Assembly (NCBI GenBank): GCA_031732755.1 | Contig: JAVMKI010000073.1 | Coordinates: 10,348 to 74,347 of the forward strand | Direction of reading: 5' to 3' | Length of the DNA stretch: 64,000 bases | From: Contendibacter sp031732755 | Lineage (GTDB): Bacteria > Pseudomonadota > Gammaproteobacteria > Competibacterales > Competibacteraceae | Shown here: one piece after another, positions 53,552 through 62,767 of the stretch | Layout of the letters: every line of letters begins with the position of its first letter | Position numbering within the stretch: position 1 is the first letter of the stretch | Position numbers and translations under genes: made by a program | The notes under the pieces: model-generated | The model's input: the letters and a program-made list of their open reading frames with translations, nothing else | Database searches by the model: none | Told to the model about the DNA's origin: nothing

Positions 53552-54505
53552 ATGAAATTGAAACTGGGTAGCCTGATCACTGGGCTGACGGACCGGGGAG
53601 CGGCGCACCAACAGGTGGCGGCGACCGTGCTGTTCGCCGATATCTGCGGCAGCACCCGGCTATTTGAGCGTTACGGCGATGTGCGGGCGCGGCAGATCGA
53701 GACGCGGGTGCTGGACGCGCTCACCGCCAAAACCGGCGCGCATGGCGGCGAGGTCATCAAGACCATCGGCGATGAGATCATGAGTCGCTTTGCCGATGCG
53801 GAATCGGCGGTGCGCGCCGCCTGCGAGATGCACCAGGCGCTCAAGGACGATCCGGAACTGGCGCAATTGAACATCGCGATCAAGATCGGCTTGCATCACG
53901 GGCCAGTGTTGGTCGAGAAGAATGATGTATTCGGCGATGCGGTCAATGTCGCCGCCCGCATGGTGTCTTTGTCCAAGGCCGATCAGATTATCACCAACCG
54001 CGAAACGGTCGGGTATCTGCCGCCCGAAGTCGAGCGGATGACGCGCAGCCTCGGACAATCGCAGGTTCGGGGCAAGCAGGAGGAGATCGAAATCTGTGAG
54101 GTGATCTGGCACGACAGCACCAGTCTGACTCAGATGGCCACGGGGCAGCATCAGGAGGAATTACGCAACCTATTATTCTCCCGGCTGATGTTGGAATACC
54201 GCGGCCAGAAGCAGGAATTGGCGCCATCCGCGCAAGCATTCACGATGGGGCGCGGCGAGCGGAGCAGCCTGGTGGTGGATCGGGAGCTGGTGTCCCGCAG
54301 TCATGCCGACATCGAGTTTCGCCAGGGCAAGTTCATCCTGGTCGATCACAGCACGAACGGCACCTACCTGCTGCTGGAAAATGGGGCGCGGTATTTCGTG
54401 CGGCGCGAGGAGTTTACCCTGCATGACCGAGGGATCATCTGCCTGGGGCAGGCGGTCGCGGATAACAATCCTGACCTGATCCACTATCAGTGCGCGCATG
54501 GTTGA
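53552..54505 (+). CDS. Class III adenylyl cyclase with C-terminal FHA domain
   Basis: A 317-residue protein. The class III cyclase domain (about 20-190) has both metal aspartates (D30 in FADICGST and D74 in IGDE). K70 (before TIGD) and D125 (NDVFGDAVN) are the adenine-specifying pair. N132 and R136 complete the set, so ATP is the likely substrate. An FHA domain follows (about 228-300; 'FTMGRGERSSLVVDRELVSRSHADIEF'), which binds phosphothreonine peptides. This suggests cyclic-AMP production or scaffold binding is tied to Ser/Thr phosphorylation. No kinase is adjacent. There is no membrane segment. Confidence 0.9.
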   Translation: MKLKLGSLITGLTDRGAAHQQVAATVLFADICGSTRLFERYGDVRARQIETRVLDALTAKTGAHGGEVIKTIGDEIMSRFADAESAVRAACEMHQALKDDPELAQLNIAIKIGLHHGPVLVEKNDVFGDAVNVAARMVSLSKADQIITNRETVGYLPPEVERMTRSLGQSQVRGKQEEIEICEVIWHDSTSLTQMATGQHQEELRNLLFSRLMLEYRGQKQELAPSAQAFTMGRGERSSLVVDRELVSRSHADIEFRQGKFILVDHSTNGTYLLLENGARYFVRREEFTLHDRGIICLGQAVADNNPDLIHYQCAHG

Positions 54506-54522
54506 TCCAGGCGGTGGATGGT

Positions 54523-55245
54523 TCATTCTCCGCCACCACCGGGCCGATTCCCGGTCCGGACGACCAGAAACAGGGCGAAATAGGGCCCTGGCGTCGCGGG
54601 AATTTCGTGGAAGCGTCTGATGACGCGCTCCGCTGGCCGGCTGGCCTGTTCGATGTACCAGACCTCCTCGGCGCGGCCGGTTTCTCGCAGCAATTCCAGT
54701 AGGCGTGGCCGATGCCGGCCCGGCTTGAGAATGGCGACACTGTCGCTACCGAGCAGAGCGGATCGCAAGGCCTCATCGCCAGCGGTGGCGGGAATGACGG
54801 TCAACCGCTGATCGCCGGTGATCAGCGGGGTCGCGGCGGCGGCGGCGGCGGCGCTGACCGAGTTGATGCCGGGAATCACCACGCAGGGAAAGCGGTCCCC
54901 CAGCCGTTGCAACAGATAGCTGAAGCTGCCATAGAATAGCGGATCGCCTTCGCACAGAATCGCGACATCTCGCCCGGCGGCCAGTTCTTGGGCGATGATC
55001 AGAGCGGCTTCATCGTAGCCCTTGTTCACTGGACCACGATCCAACATGCACGGCATGGTGATCGGAATTTCGCGCTTGCCGTCGAGCCACGCCGCCGCGA
55101 TGTCGCGGGCCTGCGCGCTCCCCTGGGGGGTGGCGGGATAGGCGATGACCGGCGCGCTTTGCAGGATACGCACGGCCTTGAGCGTTAGCAGTTCCGGGTC
55201 GCCGGGACCAACGCCGACGCCGTACAAAGTGCCGGTGACCTTCAT
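54523..55245 (-). CDS. cobI: Precorrin-2 C20-methyltransferase
   Basis: CobI/CbiL methylates C20 of the corrin precursor. The 240-residue protein has the SAM-binding start 'LYGVGVGPGDPELLTLKAVRIL', 'CEGDPLFYGSFSYLLQRL' and 'PGINSVSAAAAAAATPLITGDQRLTVIPA'. Its ATG at 55245 overlaps the cobL stop (ATGA). It is the last gene of the minus-strand cobalamin operon. Confidence 0.93.
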   Translation of the reverse strand: MKVTGTLYGVGVGPGDPELLTLKAVRILQSAPVIAYPATPQGSAQARDIAAAWLDGKREIPITMPCMLDRGPVNKGYDEAALIIAQELAAGRDVAILCEGDPLFYGSFSYLLQRLGDRFPCVVIPGINSVSAAAAAAATPLITGDQRLTVIPATAGDEALRSALLGSDSVAILKPGRHRPRLLELLRETGRAEEVWYIEQASRPAERVIRRFHEIPATPGPYFALFLVVRTGNRPGGGGE

Positions 55246-56489
55246 TCCGGTTTCTCCATTTTCAACAGCAGCACGGGCAAGTAGGGTCGCATCACCCGCT
55301 GGTCGGCTAACCGCTCGCCGCGGGCAATGCTCAGTTCCGTCCATTCCGCCGCGCGGTCGCCGACGAAGGTGTGCAACTCCGTCCGGCTGTCCTCGGTCAC
55401 CGCGCTCGCGACCAGCCGACCACCCAGTGGTAACCGCGCCCAAACGGCGTCGAGCAACTCACGCAGGTTGCCACTACTGCCGCCGATAAATACGGCGTGC
55501 GGATTGGGCAAAGTAGTCAGTGCCGCCGGGGCGCGGCCAGAGCACAGGCGCAGATTGGAAACCACCCCAAACCGTTCGCGATTGATGCTTAGGTGCTCGA
55601 ATCGCTCCGGGTGACATTCAACCGCATGGACTTCCCCAAGAGGATTCCAGCGCGCCCATTCCACCGCCACGCCGCCGCAACCCGCGCCGACATCCCAGCC
55701 GATTTCGCCGGCGCGCGGCGCGAGCAGCGAAAGGATGGTCAGTCGCACCTCGCGTTTGCTGAGCAGCCCCTTGCCCGGTTCCGCACCGGTGCTGAACCAG
55801 GCGTCGGGAATGCCGGGGAATTCGGGTAACACGCCGCCCGGTCCACGGGTTTCCAGGATGACGACGTTCAACGGTGAAAATTCGGTAATGGTTTCCGCCA
55901 GTTCCGCCGCGTGGAAATGACGGCGGCGCTCGTTCGCCGCGCCCAGTTCCTCCGCCACCCAAAGCGCGGATTCTCCGAAGCCGCTTTCGACCAACAAACG
56001 GGCGATGGCCGGCGGCGAACAGTCGCGGTCGGTGAGCAGGGCGTACAGCCGGTTGCCTTGCAACGTGGCGCGCAGGCTAGCTAGCGGTCGACCGTGCAGG
56101 CTGACGAATTGCGCTTGCTGCCACGGTCGGCCCAGCCGGGCGAACGCCGCCTGGATGCTGGAGACATGGGGATGAAACATCAGGTGTTCGGGCGGCAGGT
56201 GGCGGAGCAATGTATGGCCAATGCCGAAAAACAGCGGGTCGCCGGAGGCCAGCAGCGCGATGCGTCGCCCAGCGTTGGCTTGCAACAAATTCCACAGACC
56301 GCTCATCGGGCTGGGGTACGGGCATTTCTCGGCGGTCAACTTCGGGAACGCGGCCAGATGCGCCGGCGCGCCGATGAGAAGTTCCGCCCCCGTCAGCGCC
56401 GCCAACGCCGCCGGACCGAGCGCGCCGATCTCCATGCCCATACCGACGACTTGCACCGGCGGACCGGGCCAGACGACCGGCGCGATCAT
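55242..56489 (-). CDS. cobL: Precorrin-6Y C5,15-methyltransferase (decarboxylating) CobL
   Basis: A 415-residue fusion of CbiE (N-terminal tetrapyrrole methylase; 'VVGMGMEIGALGPAALAALTGAELLIG', 'ASGDPLFFGIGHTLLRHL') and CbiT (C-terminal decarboxylating methyltransferase; 'GWDVGAGCGGVAVEWARW'). This matches CobL-type single-chain enzymes. Start ATG at 56489 overlaps the cobH stop by 1 nt. It works downstream of CobH and upstream of the later amidation steps. Confidence 0.93.
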   Translation of the reverse strand: MIAPVVWPGPPVQVVGMGMEIGALGPAALAALTGAELLIGAPAHLAAFPKLTAEKCPYPSPMSGLWNLLQANAGRRIALLASGDPLFFGIGHTLLRHLPPEHLMFHPHVSSIQAAFARLGRPWQQAQFVSLHGRPLASLRATLQGNRLYALLTDRDCSPPAIARLLVESGFGESALWVAEELGAANERRRHFHAAELAETITEFSPLNVVILETRGPGGVLPEFPGIPDAWFSTGAEPGKGLLSKREVRLTILSLLAPRAGEIGWDVGAGCGGVAVEWARWNPLGEVHAVECHPERFEHLSINRERFGVVSNLRLCSGRAPAALTTLPNPHAVFIGGSSGNLRELLDAVWARLPLGGRLVASAVTEDSRTELHTFVGDRAAEWTELSIARGERLADQRVMRPYLPVLLLKMEKPE

Positions 56490-57136
56490 CAGAAGCGAAC
56501 TCCGCTGGCCATCCGCGTCAGGGCGTTGAGCGTGGCCGCCGCCAGGCTGCTGCCGCCGCGCCGGCCCAGAAGGGTGATGCAGGGCGTCTGAAATTCGGTG
56601 GGCGCGATGTCCCACAAGGCCTGTTTGGACTCGGTGGCGTTGATGAAACCGACCGGCATTCCGATGATCAGCGCCGGCCGGGGGGCGCCCTGGTCCAGCA
56701 ATTCCAGCAGGCGAAACAACGCGGTGGGCGCGTTACCGATGACGACGATGCTTCCAGCCAGATAGGTCGGCCATTCCGCCATGGCCGCCATGACGCGGGT
56801 TTCGCCGGTCTGGCGGGCACGTTCGGCGACCGTTGGCGTGTTCAGGAAACAGTGGATTTGGCCTGGCAAGTAGCGCCGACTGATCCCGTGGCTGACCATT
56901 TCGATGTCGCAGAGTACGTCCGCGCTCTGTTCCAGCGCTGCTAGACCGGCCTCGACCGCGCCGGGACTGAAACGGAGATCGTGGACGATGCCGGGGTCGC
57001 CGGAGGTATGCACCAGTCGCATCGCCACTTGCTGTTGGTCGGAGTCGAAACGGGACAGGTCGGTGAGCCGACGGATTTGGACGAAGGACTGACGTTCGAT
57101 TTCATCGGGATCGCGGAGATAGTCGAATCGGGACAT
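56489..57136 (-). CDS. cobH: Precorrin-8X methylmutase
   Basis: CobH/CbiC moves a methyl group from C11 to C12 of precorrin-8X. The 215-residue protein contains catalytic H43 in MRLVHTSGD, 'DIEMVSHGISRRYL' and 'WPTYLAGSIVVIGNAPTALFRLLELL'. The glycine-rich PVGFINATESK segment is also present. It lies between cbiX and cobL with overlapping or near-overlapping ends. Confidence 0.93.
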   Translation of the reverse strand: MSRFDYLRDPDEIERQSFVQIRRLTDLSRFDSDQQQVAMRLVHTSGDPGIVHDLRFSPGAVEAGLAALEQSADVLCDIEMVSHGISRRYLPGQIHCFLNTPTVAERARQTGETRVMAAMAEWPTYLAGSIVVIGNAPTALFRLLELLDQGAPRPALIIGMPVGFINATESKQALWDIAPTEFQTPCITLLGRRGGSSLAAATLNALTRMASGVRF

Positions 57137-57187
57137 GGCGGCTCCAGTGCGTTCTTCTCCGCTAGCGGGAGAGGGGGTTTTGGGGGG

Positions 57188-58099
57188 TCAGTGCGGGTGA
57201 TCGTGATCGTGATCGTGATCGTGATCGTGATCGTGACCGGTCTGTGGCGCTCCTTGCCAATCTTCGTAGCCGACGATAGGCGCCCGGTACGGGCAGAACT
57301 GACAATTCATCCGCGCCTCGCCGGCCTCGGTTTCGGCCAACCGCTCCAGAAAGGTTTTCACCACCAGTGGATGGGCGTTCAGATAGGACGCGGTCACCAC
57401 TAGCGTTTCAGGGTGGCGTTCCTGATGGGCGGCGACCGTGGCGCATACCTGCTCGACCAGGCGACCGGTGAACAGCAGGTACGGAAACACCACCAGCCGT
57501 TGGAAGCCCAGCCGGTGCGTCCGCTCCAGCGCGTCGGCCATCAGCGGCGCGGCCACCGCCGTGTAGGCGGTTTCCGCCCAGCCGAAGCCCATGCCTTCCC
57601 ACAGCAACCGGGTGATCCTGCTAACGTTGGAGTTGGCGTCGGGATCGGAACCGCCGCGACCGATCACCATCAGCAGGGTATCCCGCCGGTCGTAATCCGG
57701 CCCGAACTCTCGTTCGGCGCTCTCGATCCTTTCACGGGCAACTTGCAGCAAGTTCGGATGAACCCCCAAATCCGCGCCGAGCGTAATACGCATCTCTGGA
57801 TGCTCGACCTGAAAGGCGCGGAGAAGCGCCGGGATGTCGTTTTTGATGTGACCGGCGGCCAGCAGCAACGCTGGCAGAGCGGTGACGCGGCGAAAGCCCT
57901 GTCGTCGCAGTTGCTCCAGCGCTTTGGGCACATCGGGCGCAACCAGTTCCAGGAACCCGGCCAAGCAAGTTCGGTCAGGCAAGGCCTGTTGCAGTTGGTC
58001 GGCGAGCGCACGGAATTCGGCGACGCCGGTGACCCGTCGGGTGCCGTGGCCGATGAGCAGCACGGCCGGTGAGGATTGAGGAGCTTGGAACATCGCCAT
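57188..58099 (-). CDS. cbiX: Sirohydrochlorin cobaltochelatase CbiX (long form) with MxCxxC and His-rich tail
   Basis: CbiX inserts cobalt into sirohydrochlorin. This 303-residue long form has two chelatase-like halves: N-terminal 'LLIGHGTRRVTGVAEFRALADQL' and a second half with 'VFPYLLFTGRLVEQV'. It then has M264-N-C-Q-F-C269, an MxCxxC motif like the one holding an iron-sulphur cluster in the Bacillus megaterium enzyme. Last comes a histidine-aspartate tail (DH repeats) ending DHPH. The tail may store or buffer cobalt. The tail codons form a hexamer tandem repeat. The ATG at 58099 is on a short AT-rich upstream stretch. No B12 riboswitch was seen. Confidence 0.93.
   Translation of the reverse strand: MAMFQAPQSSPAVLLIGHGTRRVTGVAEFRALADQLQQALPDRTCLAGFLELVAPDVPKALEQLRRQGFRRVTALPALLLAAGHIKNDIPALLRAFQVEHPEMRITLGADLGVHPNLLQVARERIESAEREFGPDYDRRDTLLMVIGRGGSDPDANSNVSRITRLLWEGMGFGWAETAYTAVAAPLMADALERTHRLGFQRLVVFPYLLFTGRLVEQVCATVAAHQERHPETLVVTASYLNAHPLVVKTFLERLAETEAGEARMNCQFCPYRAPIVGYEDWQGAPQTGHDHDHDHDHDHDHPH
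57197..57232 (-). repeat. Hexamer tandem repeat in the CbiX His/Asp tail
   Basis: Six exact copies of GTGATC (plus strand), encoding His-Asp pairs on the minus strand. Being a multiple of three, slippage would change the tail length without breaking the frame. Confidence 0.9.
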
Positions 58100-58271
58100 T
58101 GTGGTTTAGGTCGAAATGATGATGGTTGGGCATTGTACCGATGGACTGCGCGTCCGCCAAAACCCAAAACGGCTGGGACGATATTCCTAGCCTTTTATTC
58201 CGAAAGATCGTGTCTATCCTGATACCTAAAGAGACGTATTTTTCATCCGCCATTCATCCTTGGAGCCAGCC

Positions 58272-58883
58272 ATGATTACCATTCAGTATCCGCACATGGG
58301 CTTGAACGATGAGCGTGCTCCGGTATTCGTTCAGATGTGGAATACATGGCGAGTCACTCGTACCGAAACCAAACGTCATATCATCGACTGGGTCGCGACG
58401 GTTGCCCGTGGCGCGCCTGGCGGCAAACTCAAGGAATTGGTCATTTCCTGCCATGGCGCTCCGGGCTTTCTGCAATTGGGCGAAGGATTCGGGCAGACGG
58501 ACGTTAACCTGTTCCAGGGTTGGAGAGGCTTGGTGGACAAAATCTGGATTCGGGCGTGCCTGGTTGCGCGCATCGTGGGTCCGGAAACCGCTGGCCAGGG
58601 GGACGGCTCCTTTCTCACGGCGCTGGGGATGGGCGGTAATGGCCATATCTTTTGCCAAGGGGTCGCCAGGGCGGCCAACTGCTATCTCGTTGTGGGAACC
58701 GAACTTCAGGTCTCCTCAACCTATAGCCAAACCAACCCGGTTCCATATGGGCAACTCGACACCTACGAGGGTTTGGTATTGTCCTACCACCCGGATGGAA
58801 CCATTGGCTGGTCGCATCGTTACCCATCGGTGTACAACGCCAACCCAACGACGCTGACGGCAACCTCGCCAAATCGCGAATGA
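58272..58883 (+). CDS. Protein of unknown function with a possible caspase-like His/Cys pair
   Basis: A 203-residue protein with no family I can name. It contains 'LKELVISCHGAPGFLQLGEGF' (H61) and, 35 residues later, 'DKIWIRACLVARIVG' (C96). This resembles the H-G...C layout of clan CD (caspase-like) and DUF4347-type proteins, where His follows a hydrophobic strand and the Cys ends the next core strand. No signal peptide or membrane segment is visible. The ATG at 58272 has GGAG 8 nt upstream. It is a single-gene transcript beside the divergent cobalamin operon. The function is unproven. It could be a peptidase, an inactive fold, or an effector. Confidence 0.65.
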   Translation: MITIQYPHMGLNDERAPVFVQMWNTWRVTRTETKRHIIDWVATVARGAPGGKLKELVISCHGAPGFLQLGEGFGQTDVNLFQGWRGLVDKIWIRACLVARIVGPETAGQGDGSFLTALGMGGNGHIFCQGVARAANCYLVVGTELQVSSTYSQTNPVPYGQLDTYEGLVLSYHPDGTIGWSHRYPSVYNANPTTLTATSPNRE

Positions 58884-59021
58884 GCGCCGCCAACGGTGCC
58901 GATCAAAAACCTGGCGTTGATCCTGGACAATCAGTCGGAGTATTTGGATTCCGCGTGTCACCCTGAACCCCCGGCGGCGCCGAGGGTCATCGAGGCAAGC
59001 GGATGACAGCCAGAACCGCGT

Positions 59022-59732
59022 TCAGTCCTTGGCCATCCAGCGATGGAAGAAGCCAGCCGCCGCCGCGCCGGCGATGGGCGCGACCCAGAACAGCCACAGT
59101 TGTTGCAAAGCCCAACCACCGACGAAGATCGCTTGGCTGGTGCTGCGCGCCGGGTTGACCGAGGTGTTGGTGACCGGGATGCTGATCAGGTGGATCAGCG
59201 TCAGGCACAGACCAATCGCGATGGGGGCAAAACCGGTTGGGGTATTTTTGTGGGTCGAGCCCAGGATGACGATCAGGAACATGAACGTCATCACGACCTC
59301 GCAGATCAGCGCGGCGCTCATCCCGTACTTGCCCGGCGAGTGATCGTCGAAGCCGTTGGCGGCAAAACCGCTGGCCACCAGATCAAACCCCGGCTTGCCC
59401 GTGGCGATCAGATAGATGATCGCCGCGCCGGCCAGGCCGCCCAACACCTGGGCAACGATATAAGGACCCAGATCAGCGGCTGGGAAACGGCCGCCTGCCC
59501 ATAATCCCACCGAAACGGCGGGATTGAGGTGGCAACCGGAGATATGGCCGATAGCGTAGGCCATAGTGAGCACGGTCAAACCAAAAGCCAGCGACACGCC
59601 GACCAAAGCGATGCCCAGGGGATATTTTTCGGGGCCGTAGAAGACGGCGGCCAGCACGGCGCTGCCGCAGCCGCCCAGCACCAGCCAGAGGGTGCCAACA
59701 AATTCGGCGGCGAGACGATTACTCAATGGCAT
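59022..59732 (-). CDS. aqpZ: Aquaporin Z-like water channel
   Basis: A 236-residue MIP-family channel with six helices and two half-helices. The two NPA motifs are in 'ISGCHLNPAVSVGLWAGGRF' and 'TNTSVNPARSTSQAIFVGGWALQQLWLFWVAPIAG'. The context of the second NPA has the Arg of the selectivity filter (NPARS). AqpZ carries water; the presence of H/R filter residues favours water over glycerol. SD GGAGAGGAG is 8 nt before the ATG at 59732. Confidence 0.95.
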   Translation of the reverse strand: MPLSNRLAAEFVGTLWLVLGGCGSAVLAAVFYGPEKYPLGIALVGVSLAFGLTVLTMAYAIGHISGCHLNPAVSVGLWAGGRFPAADLGPYIVAQVLGGLAGAAIIYLIATGKPGFDLVASGFAANGFDDHSPGKYGMSAALICEVVMTFMFLIVILGSTHKNTPTGFAPIAIGLCLTLIHLISIPVTNTSVNPARSTSQAIFVGGWALQQLWLFWVAPIAGAAAAGFFHRWMAKD

Positions 59733-59750
59733 TGCAAAAATCTCCTCTCC

Positions 59751-59774
59751 TTAAATTATGGTTTAAATTATGGT
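59751..59774. repeat. 12-bp perfect tandem repeat upstream of aqpZ
   Basis: TTAAATTATGGT occurs twice in a row with no change, 18 bp upstream of the aqpZ start. It lies in an AT-rich leader and may be a duplicated regulatory site or a slippage hotspot. Confidence 0.6.
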
Positions 59775-59842
59775 CTTTGCCGCGAGTGCGGTAGTTGTCA
59801 CTCGCCGGGGCCATTATAGCGCTTGCTTGCGAAACCGATGCA

Positions 59843-62767
59843 TCAAGTTTGGTTTTTGCCCCGATCCAGCAGCATCCGCAGTTTGTGGCCCAGATCCGCC
59901 TTCCGGTAAGGTTTGGCCAGCACCTCGACGGCGGTCGTCAATGCGCTGTTGCCGATGAGAGCGTGTTCGGTATAGCCCGAGGTCAGGAGCACGCGCATTT
60001 CGGGATAGCGACGTTGCACCTCGGCGGCCAGCCTGACGCCATCCATCGCGCCCGGCATGACGATATCGGTGAATAGCAGGGCGAAATGCGACATGGTTTC
60101 TAGCGCGCGCAGCGCGGCCCCGGCGTCGGCCACCGGCACCGGGGTGTAACCCAAACCCCGCAAGGCGTTGACGGCGAACTGCCGGACATCGGCATCGTCT
60201 TCGACCACCAGGATCATTTCGCCCCGTCCCCGGATCGAGGCATCGGTGACATGCGATTCCGGGGCGGGTCGTGCCGGAACAACGGTTCGGGGCAGATACA
60301 GCCGAACCATAACGCCCTGACCCGGTTCGCTGTGAATGGTGATATGACCGCCGGACTGCTTGACCAGCCCGTAGACCATGCTCAGTCCCAGGCCGCTGCC
60401 CTTGCCGGTTTCCTTGGTGGTGAAAAAAGGTTCGAAGGCGCGTTCCAGGGACTCGGATGTCATGCCCACCCCGGTGTCGCTGACCGCCAGCATCACGTAG
60501 GGGCCAGGCCGCGCCTCAGCCTGTGTTGCGGCTTCGTCGTCCTCTTCGATCACGACGTTGGCGGTGGTCAGCATGAGCCGACCGCCTTGGGGCATGGCGT
60601 CGCGGGCGTTGATCACCAGGTTGAGCAAGGCGTTTTCGAACTGGGCCGGATCGACCAGGGTCTGCTCTAGATCGTTGGCTAGCGCCGTCTCGATTTGGAT
60701 ATTGGTGCCTAGCGTGCGTCGCATCAGCTCCAGCATCCCCAGCACCAGCTTGTTCAGGTCGGTCGGTTGCGCCAGTAGCGGCTGGCGGCGCGAGAACGCC
60801 AGCAGCCGCTGGGTCAACTGCGCGCCCCGATCCACGGCGTGCAGGGCTTGTTGCGCCAGGCCGTGCAGTTCCGGTTGGGTCGCCAGTTCCTCGTGCAACA
60901 GTTCCAGGTTGCCCATGATGACCGCGAGCAAGTTATTGAAATCATGGGCGATGCCACCGGTGAGCTGACCGATGGCCTGCATCTTCTGCGCCTGACGAAG
61001 TTGCGCCTCGGCGTGCTTGCGCTGGGTGATGTCGCGGACGATCACGATGGCGGCGGACTTGGCGGTGAATCGCCGCAAATCCGGCGGTCCGAACAAATCT
61101 CCCTGAGGATGGAGCACGGTGATGGGCGCCGCCTCGGCGAACCGGATGTCCAGCGGCGCGGTGCGTGATTCGAACCAGCGGCGGCCCGAGGCGGTCGTCA
61201 GTTCGTACTCGGCGATCTGGATTTGCTGAGTCCGTAACGCCCGGTGGATGATGTCGAGAAAGAATTTCGCCATGTCCGGGGTGTGAATCTCGCTCAGCAG
61301 TTTGCCCCGAATGGGAGTATTGCCGATGGCGATTCGGTCCCGACCCGCCGCCAGGATTTCCCGGTAGCGGCCCTCCTCGTCCACCACGAACACCAGGTCG
61401 GGAATGGCCTGAGCCATGGCGCGCAGTCGGGCCTCGCTTTCCCGCAGGGCTTGATCGGCCTGGTTGCGTTCGGCGATTTCCCGGCTGAGGGAGCGGTTGA
61501 TCGTGGCCAGTTGCAGGGTGCGTTCCTCAACGCGATGTTCCAGGGAAATATTGGTCTCGCGCAGTTGCTCCTGCGCTTGTTGCATGGCGGCCCGCATGGC
61601 GTTGAACGAGTCGGTCAGATCGCCCAACTCGTTGGGTTCGCCGACGGGAATGTCGGTCAGCAAGCGTCCCGCCGCTAGCTGCCGAGTGGCCTCGGCGAGG
61701 GAGGCAATGGGTCGGGCGATAGCCACGGCGTGCTTTTTGGACAGGAAGTAAGCGACCAGCAGCATCAGGACGCTCATCAGCGCCAGGTTCCAGACCGTAA
61801 TGGCGCTGGCGGCTTTCGTGGCCAGGATTTCCTGTTCGAGGCGCGTCCGGGCGTGCGTGGCCATGGCTTGGGTGAGCGCGATGGCTCGGTTGGTCAGCGG
61901 GTCGGTCTCCTGGGTCATGGTGCGCAGGGCGATGTTCCAACCATCGGACTGGCGTAGCTGGATCACCTCCCGCGCGAGGGCCGTGAAAACCTCCAGTTCA
62001 TTCTGAAGCAGGGGGATCGCGCGGCGTTGTTCGTCGGTGAGCAGGGGATTCCCAGCCAGCATGTCCAGCCTGGACCGAACGGTTTCCAAGGCCCCTTGGA
62101 ACTGATGTGCGTAACTCAGACCGTCGCTGCCCAGCATTTCTCGCAGGGAGAGATGCATGATGGAGAGTGCGTTTTGGAGTTCAGCGATTTTTACGAGCAG
62201 CGCTTTCCGTTCGAAACCGCCTTCCCGTTGTTCCTTTTCATCCCGCAGCAGGGCGGCGAGCAGAGCATGCAGCTTGGTCGCGCTCGGCTCGACATCCCGG
62301 TTGTAAAGCAGCCGCGCCGGTTCGTTGCCTGGCATGCGCACGGTGTCCTGGACCCACCACTGGGATTCCCGCGCATCGGCGAGCAGGGCGCGGAGTTCCC
62401 GCAACTGTTGCGCGGTACAGCTTTGAGCGTCGGGGCGGAGGCAGTCTTTCAACTGGTCGAGCGCGGGCTGGATTTCGTCTTGCCAAGCCTCTCGCCAGCC
62501 GTCCAGAAAGCGTGGGTCGCCGAGCGTGACCCAGCCGCGCAGACTGGCCAATGAGTGTCGGATGCCCGTGAGTAACTGAAACGAGGCCTGCGCCATCGGG
62601 CCGTTTTCGTTGGCCAGCAGAATGACTCTGGCGCGTAGGTCATGGGTGGTGAGCAGCGCGATACCCAGCGCGATCAGTCCGACGAGCGCCACCGAAAGGT
62701 GGGAAAGCAACAGTTGGCGGCGCAGCGGTCGATTGGTTTTGGCGAGCGGGCGGGTCACGGTGCTCAC
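59843..62767 (-). CDS. Hybrid sensor histidine kinase with HAMP, PAS and receiver domains
   Basis: A 974-residue membrane kinase. The first membrane helix (about 20-42) and second (about 325-345) flank a helical periplasmic sensor. A HAMP region follows (about 350-400; PIASLAEATRQLAAGRL), then a coiled coil (EHRVEERTLQLATINRSL) and one PAS domain (about 450-570). The kinase has H608 in GGIAHDFNNLL, N-box LLNLVINARDAM, G1 DTGVGM and G2 'GKGSGLGLSMVYGL'. The C-terminal receiver holds phospho-acceptor D901 in LLFTDIVMPG. The HisKA subtype with AHDFNN is common. It probably transfers phosphate internally. Upstream it overlaps a secreted helical protein gene by 4 nt, so the two act together. Confidence 0.93.
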   Translation of the reverse strand: MSTVTRPLAKTNRPLRRQLLLSHLSVALVGLIALGIALLTTHDLRARVILLANENGPMAQASFQLLTGIRHSLASLRGWVTLGDPRFLDGWREAWQDEIQPALDQLKDCLRPDAQSCTAQQLRELRALLADARESQWWVQDTVRMPGNEPARLLYNRDVEPSATKLHALLAALLRDEKEQREGGFERKALLVKIAELQNALSIMHLSLREMLGSDGLSYAHQFQGALETVRSRLDMLAGNPLLTDEQRRAIPLLQNELEVFTALAREVIQLRQSDGWNIALRTMTQETDPLTNRAIALTQAMATHARTRLEQEILATKAASAITVWNLALMSVLMLLVAYFLSKKHAVAIARPIASLAEATRQLAAGRLLTDIPVGEPNELGDLTDSFNAMRAAMQQAQEQLRETNISLEHRVEERTLQLATINRSLSREIAERNQADQALRESEARLRAMAQAIPDLVFVVDEEGRYREILAAGRDRIAIGNTPIRGKLLSEIHTPDMAKFFLDIIHRALRTQQIQIAEYELTTASGRRWFESRTAPLDIRFAEAAPITVLHPQGDLFGPPDLRRFTAKSAAIVIVRDITQRKHAEAQLRQAQKMQAIGQLTGGIAHDFNNLLAVIMGNLELLHEELATQPELHGLAQQALHAVDRGAQLTQRLLAFSRRQPLLAQPTDLNKLVLGMLELMRRTLGTNIQIETALANDLEQTLVDPAQFENALLNLVINARDAMPQGGRLMLTTANVVIEEDDEAATQAEARPGPYVMLAVSDTGVGMTSESLERAFEPFFTTKETGKGSGLGLSMVYGLVKQSGGHITIHSEPGQGVMVRLYLPRTVVPARPAPESHVTDASIRGRGEMILVVEDDADVRQFAVNALRGLGYTPVPVADAGAALRALETMSHFALLFTDIVMPGAMDGVRLAAEVQRRYPEMRVLLTSGYTEHALIGNSALTTAVEVLAKPYRKADLGHKLRMLLDRGKNQT

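Noticed and set aside
58100..58260. Cobalamin riboswitch upstream of cbiX
   Set aside because: I searched by eye for the B12 box on the minus strand and found no match. The leader is also short for this RNA class.
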